Shown here: piece by piece, positions 1 through 9,261 of the stretch
Position numbering within the stretch: the stretch's first letter is position 1
Layout: every line of letters begins with the position of its first letter
Assembly (NCBI RefSeq): GCF_018397995.1
Contig: NZ_BBQH01000016.1
Span: 1-64,000 of the forward strand
Reading direction: 5' to 3'
Origin: Rhizomonospora bruguierae
GTDB taxonomy: Bacteria; Actinomycetota; Actinomycetes; Mycobacteriales; Micromonosporaceae
Length of the DNA: 64,000 bases
Position numbers and translations under genes: made by a program
Notes under the pieces: generated by a model
What the model was told of the DNA's origin: nothing
What the model saw: only the letters and a program-made list of their open reading frames with translations
The model's database searches: none

Positions 1-67
1 TATCCCCGGATCTTCATGCACTGGCGTTGGGTCACGACCGCCTGGTGAGCAGAATGACAAAAGCCCG

Positions 68-127
68 GTGACAGGAGACTGTCACGCGGAAATCTGTGGG
101 AGCCGGAGGGTTAAACTCCCTCCGGCT
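68..127 (-). terminator. Stem-loops behind the P450 gene
   Basis: A perfect 10-bp stem (AGCCGGAGGG at 101-110 with CCCTCCGGCT at 118-127, 7-nt loop) overlaps the P450 stop codon. A second 7-bp stem, GTGACAG/CTGTCAC with a GAGA loop, lies at 68-85. No T-run follows, which is common for actinomycete terminators. Bases 1-67 hold no gene that I can see. Confidence 0.55.
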
Positions 128-1490
128 ACCCGACCCTGGTTACGGGCCGGCGAGGTAATGCTCGCAAGAAGAGGTTACGTGGCTCGAGAACCATTCGCCC
201 CGATGGCCGTACGGGGCGCGACGTAGCGGGGACCAGTCGCCACCGCTGGTGAATCGCGGCCATAGCGAGAACCGCGTTGGTAATGGTGAAGTTCTGACTA
301 ATGCACTTTCGCGGCCCAAAGCCGAACGGGATATAGGTCGTGGCTCTTTCCGCCGTGGTCGCATTAAGACCATCCCACCGGTAGATGTCGAATCGTTCGG
401 GATCGCTGTACAGATCAGCCCGGTGGTGGAGGGCGTAAGGTGTGAGCAGTATCGGGGTGCCAGCCCTCACGAGGTGGTTGCCCAGTGTGATGTCGTTCAC
501 GGCGACCCTGCTGGATAGCCAGGCTGCGGGCGCGATACGGAGTGTCTCCGTGATCGTGTTCGAAATTGTCCGCAAATGAGGGATGTCCTTGTATTCAACC
601 ATCCTATCGCCGCACACACGGCCGACCTCATCTGAAATTGCTTCGTCCACGACGGTGTTACAAGAGATGTAGTAAAGCGTCCAGCCGAGCATGGCCGCGG
701 TGGCACCAATCCCAGCGATCAACGTAGTAATCACTTGATCGCAGATCTCGCCATCAGATAATTGATCGCCATTTTCGTCCGGCCAAAGGAATGCGGAAAG
801 AAGGTCTCCGTAGTCCTCACCGGCATGGCGATAGGTTGCGATGATCTCGCTAATCAGCCTGTCAAGTTCCAGCTTGACCCGGTGATGTCGTCGGTTAACA
901 GGCAGTGGCAGCCTTGTCAGAGCGCGCGGCATCACCATGCGGATAAATGTTCCTCGAACAAGGATGCTGGCGCTGTCGAGAATCTTTTCGGCGACCGCCT
1001 GCTTCTCGAGAACTGGCGACCATGCACTGAACATCGTCGAGACTGTCATCCGCATGGCCAGATCCTGCATGGCCCGGTACGCGTCGAAGGCCTCGCCATC
1101 TGACCAGCTTTCGACTATTCGGGAAATCTCTCGCTGCACTATTTGGCTGTATGCTTCGACACGAGCCTTGCGAAATGCGGGCTGCATCAGCCTCCGCAGC
1201 CTTGCATGTTTCGCATTTGGGCAAGTCGCTAGACCATCGCCGAGGAATGTCGTGAGATTGTCAAAGAAAGGTCCACCCTTGTCGAAATCATGCCGCAAGT
1301 TGAGGAGGACGCTCGCAACAAGGTCGGGCGAGCACACAACGTAGGTGGAGCGAGAGCCGATCTTGATTTCCACCAGATCGCCGTGCTGCGGAAGCGAAGC
1401 CAGAAAGGCGGTAGGATCCGTGATCATCTGCCAACCATGGCCGATGACCGGCAAGGCGCCCGGCGCTCGCGGCACAAGACTTCGATTCAT
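126..1490 (-). CDS. Cytochrome P450 paired with a terpene synthase
   Basis: Heme-thiolate monooxygenase of 454 residues, a normal bacterial length. The K-helix ExxR is present as ETLR (near residue 310) and the heme loop as FGFGPRKC with the axial Cys (near residue 390). The I-helix reads AGIGATA where most P450s have AG-x-(D/E)-T-(T/S), so both the acid and the first conserved threonine are replaced by small residues. The gene starts 6 bp after the terpene synthase stop on the same strand, so the two are almost certainly co-transcribed and the P450 probably oxidises the terpene product. GC content is visibly lower than in the rest of the window, suggesting acquisition by transfer. The substrate cannot be read from the sequence. 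Confidence 0.93.
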   Translation of the reverse strand: MNRSLVPRAPGALPVIGHGWQMITDPTAFLASLPQHGDLVEIKIGSRSTYVVCSPDLVASVLLNLRHDFDKGGPFFDNLTTFLGDGLATCPNAKHARLRRLMQPAFRKARVEAYSQIVQREISRIVESWSDGEAFDAYRAMQDLAMRMTVSTMFSAWSPVLEKQAVAEKILDSASILVRGTFIRMVMPRALTRLPLPVNRRHHRVKLELDRLISEIIATYRHAGEDYGDLLSAFLWPDENGDQLSDGEICDQVITTLIAGIGATAAMLGWTLYYISCNTVVDEAISDEVGRVCGDRMVEYKDIPHLRTISNTITETLRIAPAAWLSSRVAVNDITLGNHLVRAGTPILLTPYALHHRADLYSDPERFDIYRWDGLNATTAERATTYIPFGFGPRKCISQNFTITNAVLAMAAIHQRWRLVPATSRPVRPSGRMVLEPRNLFLRALPRRPVTRVG

Positions 1491-1496
1491 ACCGGC

Positions 1497-2507
1497 TCAG
1501 CCGCCCTGCGGAAACAGGAGTGTGGTCGCCCATTCTGGCGTTTCGCGATGGCTTTCGTTCCTCGTGGATACCTGCTCCCACTCGTAGTCGCCAACGATCC
1601 AGTTATGGATGATGTCGGTATAGCCATTGAGGGCCGCTCTGCGTTCGACGCTAATCTCTGCCATGATCCTTGGTAGATTCGTCTGCTCAAGTTCGACGAT
1701 TTCAGCTATCTTGCATTGCGCAATGGCTGAAGCCTCGGCCACGGCTTCCTCTCGTGAACATCCGCGGGTCGCTTCGATGATGTGAATGGTGTTATGCAGC
1801 CCTTGGACATCCTCGTGAGGTGTGGACATGGAGTCGTTGCGTATCGCCACGAGATCGGCACCGAGTTGCCGCAGTCGGGCCAGTGCGGGATGGTGCCACA
1901 CCGTGGGGTCAACCTCCATACCGCCCCATTTCTCGGCCAAATCGTTCTGGCCAAATGCACACGTAGTCGCCGCCCGGAATGCGAAGTAGTCGTCTAGGTT
2001 GCGGAAAACGAAGCCAGTCGCGCGGTCCAGTGCTTCGGTCACTTGTGAAGAGAAGTAACTTGTCCAGTGGAAGCGTAGCCGGGCAAGCAGGGCGGGCGAG
2101 GAACCCGCGGTCATCTGTGGCCACAGGTCGGCGAAGGCCCGCACGGTCGGAGTGTCCACGGCCAGTCGTGGGCTGAACTCGCCGTTCACGATCGAGATCA
2201 GCGTCCCGATCACCTCAGTCACGTTCTCCGCGTTCCGACCGCCCTCGCCATCGAGCTGGTCGTCAAAGGGTAAGAAGTACCAGCCCATCATACGTGCGGC
2301 CACGCAAAGGTCCTCAGCGTTGGCGTGGGGATAGAACCAAGCGGCCACCTCGGCGAGCCTCCAACTCACGAACGCCTGCACCGAGTCCTCGTCGTGCAGA
2401 AGCCCATGGCTCTTCATCCAGTCGATGGCGTCGCCACGTGCGTGGTTCAGATGGGGATTCGTCTGCAAAGGCCATGGTGCCAGGAAGGCGGCACCCGAGC
2501 GCGTCAT
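1497..2507 (-). CDS. Class I terpene synthase (terpene cyclase)
   Basis: Cyclase of 336 residues that would ionise a linear prenyl diphosphate, most likely farnesyl diphosphate given family size, although geranylgeranyl diphosphate cannot be excluded. The aspartate-rich motif is DDQLD (near residue 83) and the NSE metal triad is NDSMSTPHE (near residue 224); both magnesium-binding motifs are intact. The ATG at 2507 is preferred over the one at 2519 because GGAGG sits 6 nt upstream of it. It is the first gene of a two-gene operon with the P450. Low GC compared with flanking DNA suggests transfer. No geosmin- or 2-methylisoborneol-type extra domain is present, so the product is probably a different cyclic terpene. 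An inverted repeat (CATCCCA/TGGGATG) lies upstream at 2573-2591. Confidence 0.93.
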   Translation of the reverse strand: MTRSGAAFLAPWPLQTNPHLNHARGDAIDWMKSHGLLHDEDSVQAFVSWRLAEVAAWFYPHANAEDLCVAARMMGWYFLPFDDQLDGEGGRNAENVTEVIGTLISIVNGEFSPRLAVDTPTVRAFADLWPQMTAGSSPALLARLRFHWTSYFSSQVTEALDRATGFVFRNLDDYFAFRAATTCAFGQNDLAEKWGGMEVDPTVWHHPALARLRQLGADLVAIRNDSMSTPHEDVQGLHNTIHIIEATRGCSREEAVAEASAIAQCKIAEIVELEQTNLPRIMAEISVERRAALNGYTDIIHNWIVGDYEWEQVSTRNESHRETPEWATTLLFPQGG

Positions 2508-2657
2508 CCTAACCTCCAAGGCATAGTCTGACCTTTCCCTTCTTACCGCGAGGGTGACCGGGCGTACTACGACATCCCATTAGCTGGGATGCCTTCTCGC
2601 TACATCGAGTGGGCGACTCTGAGTGACGGCATGGGCAGCTTCGATCCTAATGAGATG

Positions 2658-2925
2658 TCAAGCCCCGGGTTTGATGGAGAGTTGGTTAGCTGGTTTCAGG
2701 GGTGCGGTGAGCGGGTGGGTCATCGCGTGTAGGGCTTCGTGTTCGGCGGGTGGGATGTGCCCGAGTTCGCCGTGTAGGCGGCGGTTGTTGTACCAGTCGA
2801 TGTACTCGACGGTGGCGATTTCCAGGTCGTCGAGTCCGCGTCAGGGGCCGGTGTTGCGGACGAGTTCGGCTTTTAGGGGGAGTTGAATGCTTCGGCCATG
2901 GCGTTGATGCCCCCTATGTCGAGCT
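2658..2925 (-). pseudogene. IS3-family transposase, C-terminal remnant
   Basis: The minus strand encodes the end of an IS3-type OrfB integrase: NAMAEAF, KAELVRN, then DDLEIATVEYIDWYNNRRLH and GHIPPAEHEA. An in-frame TGA replaces the usual Trp after the NTGP stretch, and the N-terminal half is absent. The fragment ends where IS110-derived sequence begins. It cannot encode an active transposase. Confidence 0.8.
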
Positions 2926-2944
2926 GTTTGTGGACTTGATTGTG

Positions 2945-3970
2945 GTGGGGTGAGAGCGCGGCGGATTTCCGGGAAGACTTGGCGGACGATGTAGCGCTCG
3001 AGTATCCGGATGATCTCTTTGCGGCTGGAGCTGGTGGCGGTGCGGCGGGCGGCGTACTCACGGGTGCGGGGGTCGTGGATGAGACGGTTGGTGGCGATGT
3101 CCACAGTGCGCTGTTGGCGGCGCGGTCGCCGCCGCGGTTGAGGCGGTGGCGTGGGGTCTTGCCGCTGGAGTGCTGGACCGGGCTGACGCCGCAGAGTGCG
3201 GCGAAGGCGGCTTCGCTGGCCAGCCGGTCGGGGTTGTCGCCGGCGGTGGCGTTGTAGTTGGGCGGCGCTGACTGGTCCGATGCCAGGGCGGGCCAGCAGG
3301 CCGGGTGCGGTCTGCTGGACGACCTTCTGGATGTGGGTGTCGTTCTCGCGAATCTCAGTGTTGAGGTGCTGCCAGCGGCGGGACAGCGCGGCCAGGGCCA
3401 GGCTGGTGCCGTCGGTGCCGGTGAGCGCGGCGCAGGCGGTGGTCCTCGATGCGTTTGTGGTCGATGCCGGCGCGGGTGTCGTCGTTGAGTTCGAGGATGA
3501 GGCTGCGTAGCTGGAGTTCGGCTAGGTGCGGGACTTGATGGCGCTGCGGCGGGCGACCAGCAGAGCGCGTAGCTGGCCGGACGGGCCGGTGTGGGTCTTC
3601 GGCGTGGCGGTGGCGTCGCCGGCCAGCACGGCGCGGGCGGCGTTCTCCGCGTCGACCGGGTCGGACTTGCCGCGCCGGCGCCGGGCGGTCCGGTTCGGGT
3701 GGTTGACCTCGAAGACGGTGACGCCTCGGCCGGTCAGGTACTGGGCCAGCCGATAGCCGAAGCTGCCGTTCCTTCCACGCCGGCTTGCTCGATCGAGCCG
3801 AAGCCGCTGGCCCAGTCCCACATGGCCTGGTGATGGGCGTCGTCCGTCGGTACGCTGGCCACGCCCAAGCGGCGGCCGAGCTGGTCGAGCGTTGACCGCC
3901 CTAACCGATGGCACCGACACACTGCCGCGCAGCAAGCGCGACGAGTTCGCCGAGGTGATCTCCATCAAGC
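2945..3970 (-). pseudogene. IS110-family transposase, frameshifted
   Basis: Three minus-strand frames together give most of an IS110 (DEDD/transposase_20) protein. The N-terminal RuvC-like part includes FEVNHPNRTARRRRGKSDPVDAEN at its core (3600-3720). The middle includes SEAAFAALCGVSPV and RHRLNRGGDRAAN (3090-3240). The C-terminus includes KEIIRILERYIVRQVFPE (2950-3015). Several frame changes mean that the gene is dead. No intact ends or target duplication could be recognised. Confidence 0.82.
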
Positions 3971-4145
3971 CCCCTGAAGCGCTACCTTCGCCGCACCCCC
4001 AGCGGACTGCTGCGCGTTGACGCCGCTACCAACAAAGACCGAGGCGAACCTCGACGGCAAGGTACCCGCTGCGCACCTCCGACCCCACTCTGTCCACCGA
4101 GGACATCGCCATGGGCTACAGCAGCTGCTGGAGGTTGAACCGGGG
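3893..4145 (+). pseudogene. IS1634-type transposase remnant
   Basis: Plus-strand frames give pieces typical of the C-terminal half of IS1634-like DDE transposases: LTDGTDTLPRSKRDEFAEVI, then RRTPSGLLRVDAATNKDRGE, then YPLRTSDPTLSTEDIAMGY. The frame changes at least twice within about 250 bp. It abuts the N-terminal end of the IS110 wreck, so three different IS families are stacked in 1.5 kb between the terpene operon and the rhamnose cluster. Confidence 0.7.
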
Positions 4146-4154
4146 CAGGCATGC

Positions 4155-4166
4155 TAGAACGTTTCA
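4155..4166 (+). promoter_or_regulatory. Rhamnose LacI operator, distal copy
   Basis: TAGAACGTTTCA matches 10 of 12 positions of the inferred operator TGAAACGTTTCA, which also occurs in the regulator/importer divergent region. It lies about 120 bp upstream of the rhamnosidase start and 88 bp from a second copy. Confidence 0.6.
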
Positions 4167-4208
4167 ATTCACAGCCGTGGCCGAAAGCGGTCATCTCTTC
4201 CCGGCCAG

Positions 4209-4254
4209 TTGTGAGGCGCGACAAGTCTTGCCTACTGTCCCCTATAACGTTTCA
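4209..4254 (+). promoter_or_regulatory. Promoter and operator of the first rhamnosidase
   Basis: A plausible sigma-70 promoter, TTGTGA (4209-4214) and TACTGT (4233-4238) with an 18-bp spacer, is followed immediately by the operator-like TATAACGTTTCA at 4243-4254. A LacI repressor bound there would sit on the transcription start. The promoter call is an inference; the repeated 12-mer is seen directly. Confidence 0.55.
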
Positions 4255-4288
4255 CTGGCACAGCGGCGTCCAGCAAGAGGTGGCCCCC

Positions 4289-7200
4289 ATGCGGTACATG
4301 CCTGATAGAGCTCGTCGTCTCGTCGGCGTGCTGACGGTGCTGGCGCTGACCCTGACCGGGCTCGGCGTACCGACGGCGAGCGCGAGCGCGCGGCCGGCGA
4401 AGGGCGATGGGGTCGCGCTCGTCGACCTCAAGGTCGAGCGCAAGCGCGAGCCCGTCGGCATCGACCTCGACCATCCCCGGTTCTCGTGGATCATCAGCAC
4501 CACCGGGCGCGACGTCCGTCAGGAGTCGTACCGCGTACGGGTCACCACGGGACGGAACACCGTCTGGGACAGCGGAGTCGTCAGATCCGACCGTTCCTTC
4601 GACGTGGAGTACGACGGACCGGTCCTGCGGTCGACGACCGGGTACGAGTGGACGGTCGACGTGATCACCACCGCCGGCAAGGCGAGCGGATCGGCACGGT
4701 TCCGGACGGGGTTGATGACCGCCGCGGACTGGGGCGACAGCAGGTGGATCGGCGCGCGGCCGCCATCGAGCGACCCGCTCGTCGGATGGGACAACTACAC
4801 CGCGGAGTTCGACTTCACCATCGACCACGTCGCGTTCGGTGCCTTCGTGCGCGCGCCGAGCCCGAACAACGCTCTGATGTGGCAGGTCTCCGTCGACGGT
4901 GGCACGCCCCGCCTGCGCCCCCACCGTCGGGTGGACGGGGGCTACACCCTGCTGGCGAACCCCGGTATCGACATCTCCTCGGCGGTGACGGTCAACCAGC
5001 TCACCACGCAGTCCAACAAGCTGAGTGTCACCGTGGGACCGGGTATCGACCAGTCCAGCGTCCACGTGCTCACCCGCATCAACGGGATCGAGGTCGACTC
5101 GCGCAACGTGACGCAGGCCGGCAATATGCAGCGCGGCTTCGTCGGCTTCCGTTCCGACTTCGCCAGCGGACAGCCGGAGCGGTCGCGGGCCCACGCGGTC
5201 AAGGTGACCCGGAGCGAGGACGGCCAGGTGCTGGCTGACGTCGACTTCTCCACCGGCTTTAACCCGTTCAGCGGCGGCACGGTCGTCAACGGCTCGCTGG
5301 AGCTCGTGGGGACCGTCAACACGGTCCTGGCGCCCGCGCCGGCCGCCGCCCCGCTGCTGCGCAAGGAGTTCGCCGTCGGTGGGCGGGTGCGCAACGCGAC
5401 GTACTACGTCGCGGCCGGCGGCTACGCCGACGTCAGCCTCAACGGGTCGCCCGTCAGCGACGCCATGCTCTCCCCGGGCTTCACCGACTACGACGACACC
5501 GTGCAGTACGCGGCGTTCGACGTCACCGACCGGCTGGTCAAGGGGACGAACGTGATCGGCATGGAGCTCGGCCGCGAGTTCTTCTCGATGACCGGCGGCA
5601 ACGTCTGGAACTGGGAGCGGCCGACCTGGCGCGATGAGCCGATGGCCCGGGGCATCCTGCACATCGAGTACGCCGACGGCAGTACCGGGCGTGTGGTGAC
5701 GGACGACTCCTGGACCTACCGCGAGGGCCCGACCCGTTTCGACGATCTCTACGCCGGTGAGCGTTACGACGCGCGCTTCGCGGTTCCGGGTTGGAACTCT
5801 GCCGGCTTCGACGACTCCGCGTGGCAGGCCCCGAGGATCGCGACCGGGCCGAAGGGTGTCCTGGTGAATCAGCGGCAGCAGCCGGTCCGGGTGACCCGGT
5901 CCTTCCCCGCCGTCGGCATCACCGAGCCCGCGCCGGGCGTGTACGTGGTGGAGTTCCCCAACGTCATCGCCGGCATGGTCCAGTACACCGTCCGGGGCCC
6001 GGCGGGCACCACGATCCGGGCCGCCCACGCGGAGAAGCTGCTGGCCGACGGCCGCGTCAACATGAGCAACAACGGTGGCTTCCAGGCCGGTTTCCAGACC
6101 GACTACTTCACGCTGGCCGGGACCGGCAAGCCGGAGACCTGGATGCCCAAGTTCTCCTACAAGGGCTTCAAGTACATCGAGGTCACCGGTTGGCCCGGCG
6201 ACGCCCCGCCGCCGCTGAGCGCCTTCACGGCCAAGCGGGTCAACACCGACGCCGAGCAGACCGGTCGGTTCGAGGCCGCGAACGGCACGCTGAACGGCGT
6301 CCACGAGATCGTGGTGAACACGCTCTACAACAACATCCACCACATCCCGACCGACACTCCGATGTTCGAGAAGAACGGCTGGACCGGCGACGCCGCGGTC
6401 GGTGCCGAGATGTTCATGCTGAACATGGATACCCACGAGCTCTTCGCCAAGTGGCTGCGCGACATCCACGAGAGCCGGGAGGTCAGCGGCTCCCGCGCCG
6501 GTGCCCCCATGGTGATCGCGCCCAGCTCGGGCAACTGGGGCGCCTGGGGGCCGTCTCAGCCCTGGCACGCGGCCTACATCGTGATCCCGTACTGGCTGTA
6601 CCAGTACGGCGGTGACGACCGGGTGATGACCGAGCTCTACGACGGCATGAAGGGCTACGTCGACCTGGAGTACGCCCAGCGTCGAGCCAACGGCACCGTG
6701 ATCAGCAACCGGCTCGGTGACTGGGTGCCGCCCACGGGCAGCCCGGCCGGCGGTCACGCCCCGGACGAGGACAACCGCGTGGCCGGCACGGCGTACCTCT
6801 ACCTCATGCTGCGCACGATGCAGCGGGTCGCACAGCACCTGGGCAAGCCGGCCGACGCCGCGCAGTTCGCGGCGAAGGCGGAGGCCACCAAGACGGCGTT
6901 CAACGATGTCTACTTCCAGAGTTCCCAGGACCGCTACCGCGGTGAGGGTGCGGACGCCAACCGCTACCGGCAGGTCCACAACGTGCTGGCGCTTGCCTTC
7001 GATCTCACCCCGAACGGGGAGGTGGCCCAGCGGGTCGCCGACCGGCTCGCGCAGGACGTGGCCGAGCGGGACTACCACCTCGACACCGGCACGCTGGGCA
7101 CGAAGTATCTGCTGCCGGTGCTCACGCAGTACGGTCACGAGGACGTGGCCTACCGGGTGGCGACCCAGACGACGTACCCGAGTTGGGGTTACAAGCTCGC

Positions 7201-9052
7201 GAACGGTGCGACCACGGTCTGGGAGCACTGGTCCCTGCAGGCCCGGTCGTTGGGCCACTACTTCCTCGGCACCATCGAGGACTGGAACTACCACTACGTC
7301 GCCGGCATCCGACCCTCGGCCACGACGGGCTACCGCGACGTCACCATCGCCCCGGCCCTCACCGCTCAGCTCGACCACGCGTCCGCGACCACGCAGACCC
7401 CGTGGGGTCCGGTCGCCAGCGACTGGCGCCGCCAGGGTCGCCGGCTCTCGCTCAACGTGCACGTCCCGGTCGGTACGACCGCCACGGTCGAGCTTCCGGG
7501 GGCCAGCCGCTGGGCCGTGTCCGAGGGCGGACGGCCGGTGGCCGGTGCTGCCGGCGTACGCGAGGTGACCGTCGCCGACGGCGTCGTACGGGTGGTCGTC
7601 GGCTCCGGAAACTACCGGTTCGTCTCCGACGAGCAGCTTGGCCTGATCGGCGCGGCGATCGAGGCGACGCAGCCCCTCGCGGCCCTCGTCGACGCCGCCC
7701 GCCGGGCCGGCGACCTCAACCCGGGGCATGCGCAGCGGCTCTCCGCCGCGGCCGCCACCGCCGAGACGAAGGCCCGCAACGCCCACGCCGCCCTGCTCAC
7801 GGGCGACACCCGCACGGCCGCCCGGCACCTGGCGGCCGCGCACCTGGCGCTGGAGTCGATGGCCGACATCCTCGCGAAACGGGGCACCACCGGCCTGGCA
7901 ACGCTCGTGACCGCGGTCGACCGCGCGATGTCCGCCGTGTCGACCGCCGCGTCGGACCTGTTGGGTCTGTCGCTGAAGGCCGAGGCCGCTCCCGACGCGC
8001 TGCGGCCCGGGGACCGGGTCCCCGTGCGGCTCACCGTGGCCAACGACGGCTCCGAACGGGTGGTGAACGTGCGGGCCACGCTGACCGGGTTCGGTAAGGG
8101 CTGGACCACCACGCCCTCGTGGGTGCGGCTGACCAACCAGTTGCCGCCCCGCGGCACCGGCGAAGGCCGGATCGAGCTGGCGGTTGCCGAGCAGCAGCAA
8201 CCGGGCACCGTGCGCGGCGACGCCGAGGCGACCTACGTGTACGCCGACGCGACCCTGACCGTGCGTGGCCCGCTCGAGGTTTCCGTGCAGTCGCCGGTGG
8301 TCGTGGAGTCGGTCACCGCCGAGCCGGCCGAGGTGCGGCCCGGGGCGTCCGCGAGGGTCACCGTGACGGTGCGCAACGTCGGCCGCGCCCCGACGCCCGG
8401 CAAGCTCCGGCTCGACCTGCCCGAGGGATGGCAGCCGGTCGCCGGGGCCGACCTGACGGTCCCGGCCGGCCAGGCCCGCAGCGTGGCCCTCGACGTGGTC
8501 GTCCCGCGCGCCGCCCGCCAGGCGGTCGAGGACGGCACGCTCACCGCGCGGTTCGTCCGCGACGGCGAGGTCCTCGCGACCGGAACCGGCTCGGTCCGGG
8601 TCGCGATCACCCCGGACGTCACCGACGCCCTCGACCATGTCGACCTCGGCGATGCCTCGTCCGAGCAGGCGCACCGGCTGACGGCGGCGCCGTCCTCCGG
8701 GACCAGCACGGAGGCCGGACTGACCCGGCGCTACGCCGGACACCTCACGCCGTTCTCGTGGTTCGAGTTCGACCTGGCCGTGACCCCGGGCAAGGCGTTC
8801 GTGGTCCGCGCGGTCGAGACCTACGACCGTGCCCAGACCAAGCGCTACAAGGTCTACGTCGACGGTGAGGAGGTGCTGCTGCGCACCTTCGAACGCTCCG
8901 CCGCCGGTGCCGGCACCCAGACCTACGAGCTGGTCGTCCCGGCCTCGCTCGCGGCCGCCGACGGGTCGGTCCGGATCCGGTTCGAGAACCAGGACGACCC
9001 GGCCTACTTCGACCCGTCGATCGCTGACGTCTGGTCGCGCCCGGTCTCCTGA
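4289..9052 (+). CDS. Secreted GH78 alpha-L-rhamnosidase, multidomain
   Basis: Extracellular inverting enzyme that releases L-rhamnose from rhamnosides; 1587 residues from the ATG at 4289, which has AAGAGG about 8 nt upstream and is followed by a signal peptide (LVGVLTVLALTLTGLG, cut near ASASA). Order: Fn3-like N-domain (about 45-150), a concanavalin-like insert (about 170-345), Bac_rhamnosid_N beta domain (about 365-520), GH78 (alpha/alpha)6 barrel (about 660-1010), beta cap. The likely general acid is Glu in FEKNGWTGDA (about 693) and the base is Glu in WEHW (about 979). The last 500 residues are extra: a helical stretch, two NEW3/Ig-like domains (about 1215-1400) and a terminal domain with SWFEFDL and RIRFENQDDP resembling DUF6805. 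The rhamnose catabolic genes downstream fit this role. Confidence 0.93.
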   Translation: MRYMPDRARRLVGVLTVLALTLTGLGVPTASASARPAKGDGVALVDLKVERKREPVGIDLDHPRFSWIISTTGRDVRQESYRVRVTTGRNTVWDSGVVRSDRSFDVEYDGPVLRSTTGYEWTVDVITTAGKASGSARFRTGLMTAADWGDSRWIGARPPSSDPLVGWDNYTAEFDFTIDHVAFGAFVRAPSPNNALMWQVSVDGGTPRLRPHRRVDGGYTLLANPGIDISSAVTVNQLTTQSNKLSVTVGPGIDQSSVHVLTRINGIEVDSRNVTQAGNMQRGFVGFRSDFASGQPERSRAHAVKVTRSEDGQVLADVDFSTGFNPFSGGTVVNGSLELVGTVNTVLAPAPAAAPLLRKEFAVGGRVRNATYYVAAGGYADVSLNGSPVSDAMLSPGFTDYDDTVQYAAFDVTDRLVKGTNVIGMELGREFFSMTGGNVWNWERPTWRDEPMARGILHIEYADGSTGRVVTDDSWTYREGPTRFDDLYAGERYDARFAVPGWNSAGFDDSAWQAPRIATGPKGVLVNQRQQPVRVTRSFPAVGITEPAPGVYVVEFPNVIAGMVQYTVRGPAGTTIRAAHAEKLLADGRVNMSNNGGFQAGFQTDYFTLAGTGKPETWMPKFSYKGFKYIEVTGWPGDAPPPLSAFTAKRVNTDAEQTGRFEAANGTLNGVHEIVVNTLYNNIHHIPTDTPMFEKNGWTGDAAVGAEMFMLNMDTHELFAKWLRDIHESREVSGSRAGAPMVIAPSSGNWGAWGPSQPWHAAYIVIPYWLYQYGGDDRVMTELYDGMKGYVDLEYAQRRANGTVISNRLGDWVPPTGSPAGGHAPDEDNRVAGTAYLYLMLRTMQRVAQHLGKPADAAQFAAKAEATKTAFNDVYFQSSQDRYRGEGADANRYRQVHNVLALAFDLTPNGEVAQRVADRLAQDVAERDYHLDTGTLGTKYLLPVLTQYGHEDVAYRVATQTTYPSWGYKLANGATTVWEHWSLQARSLGHYFLGTIEDWNYHYVAGIRPSATTGYRDVTIAPALTAQLDHASATTQTPWGPVASDWRRQGRRLSLNVHVPVGTTATVELPGASRWAVSEGGRPVAGAAGVREVTVADGVVRVVVGSGNYRFVSDEQLGLIGAAIEATQPLAALVDAARRAGDLNPGHAQRLSAAAATAETKARNAHAALLTGDTRTAARHLAAAHLALESMADILAKRGTTGLATLVTAVDRAMSAVSTAASDLLGLSLKAEAAPDALRPGDRVPVRLTVANDGSERVVNVRATLTGFGKGWTTTPSWVRLTNQLPPRGTGEGRIELAVAEQQQPGTVRGDAEATYVYADATLTVRGPLEVSVQSPVVVESVTAEPAEVRPGASARVTVTVRNVGRAPTPGKLRLDLPEGWQPVAGADLTVPAGQARSVALDVVVPRAARQAVEDGTLTARFVRDGEVLATGTGSVRVAITPDVTDALDHVDLGDASSEQAHRLTAAPSSGTSTEAGLTRRYAGHLTPFSWFEFDLAVTPGKAFVVRAVETYDRAQTKRYKVYVDGEEVLLRTFERSAAGAGTQTYELVVPASLAAADGSVRIRFENQDDPAYFDPSIADVWSRPVS

Positions 9053-9261
9053 GCGCGCATCGCCGCTTCCCGGTCCCCGCCCAGCCCCGAAGAAGCTGTG
9101 AGGTTTGACCCCAAGGAGACCACGACCACCGGCGCGGTAGTGGGCCCCACCCGTACCCGACGAGCCCAGACATCCAGGTCGTCGGCGGCGTCAGACCCGT
9201 GAAGCGTGGGTCGAGGGGGTTGCGGGCGGCGATGGAAACCCTTCACGAGATGGTGGTTTTG

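Noticed and set aside
4232-8743. Very long minus-strand ORF opposite the first rhamnosidase
   Set aside because: It is Arg/Gly/His-rich with no domain, and mirrors a gene with clear motifs; it is a product of high third-position GC.
9234-9245. Possible LacI operator before the second rhamnosidase
   Set aside because: Three mismatches, including the central CG; too weak beside the four good copies.
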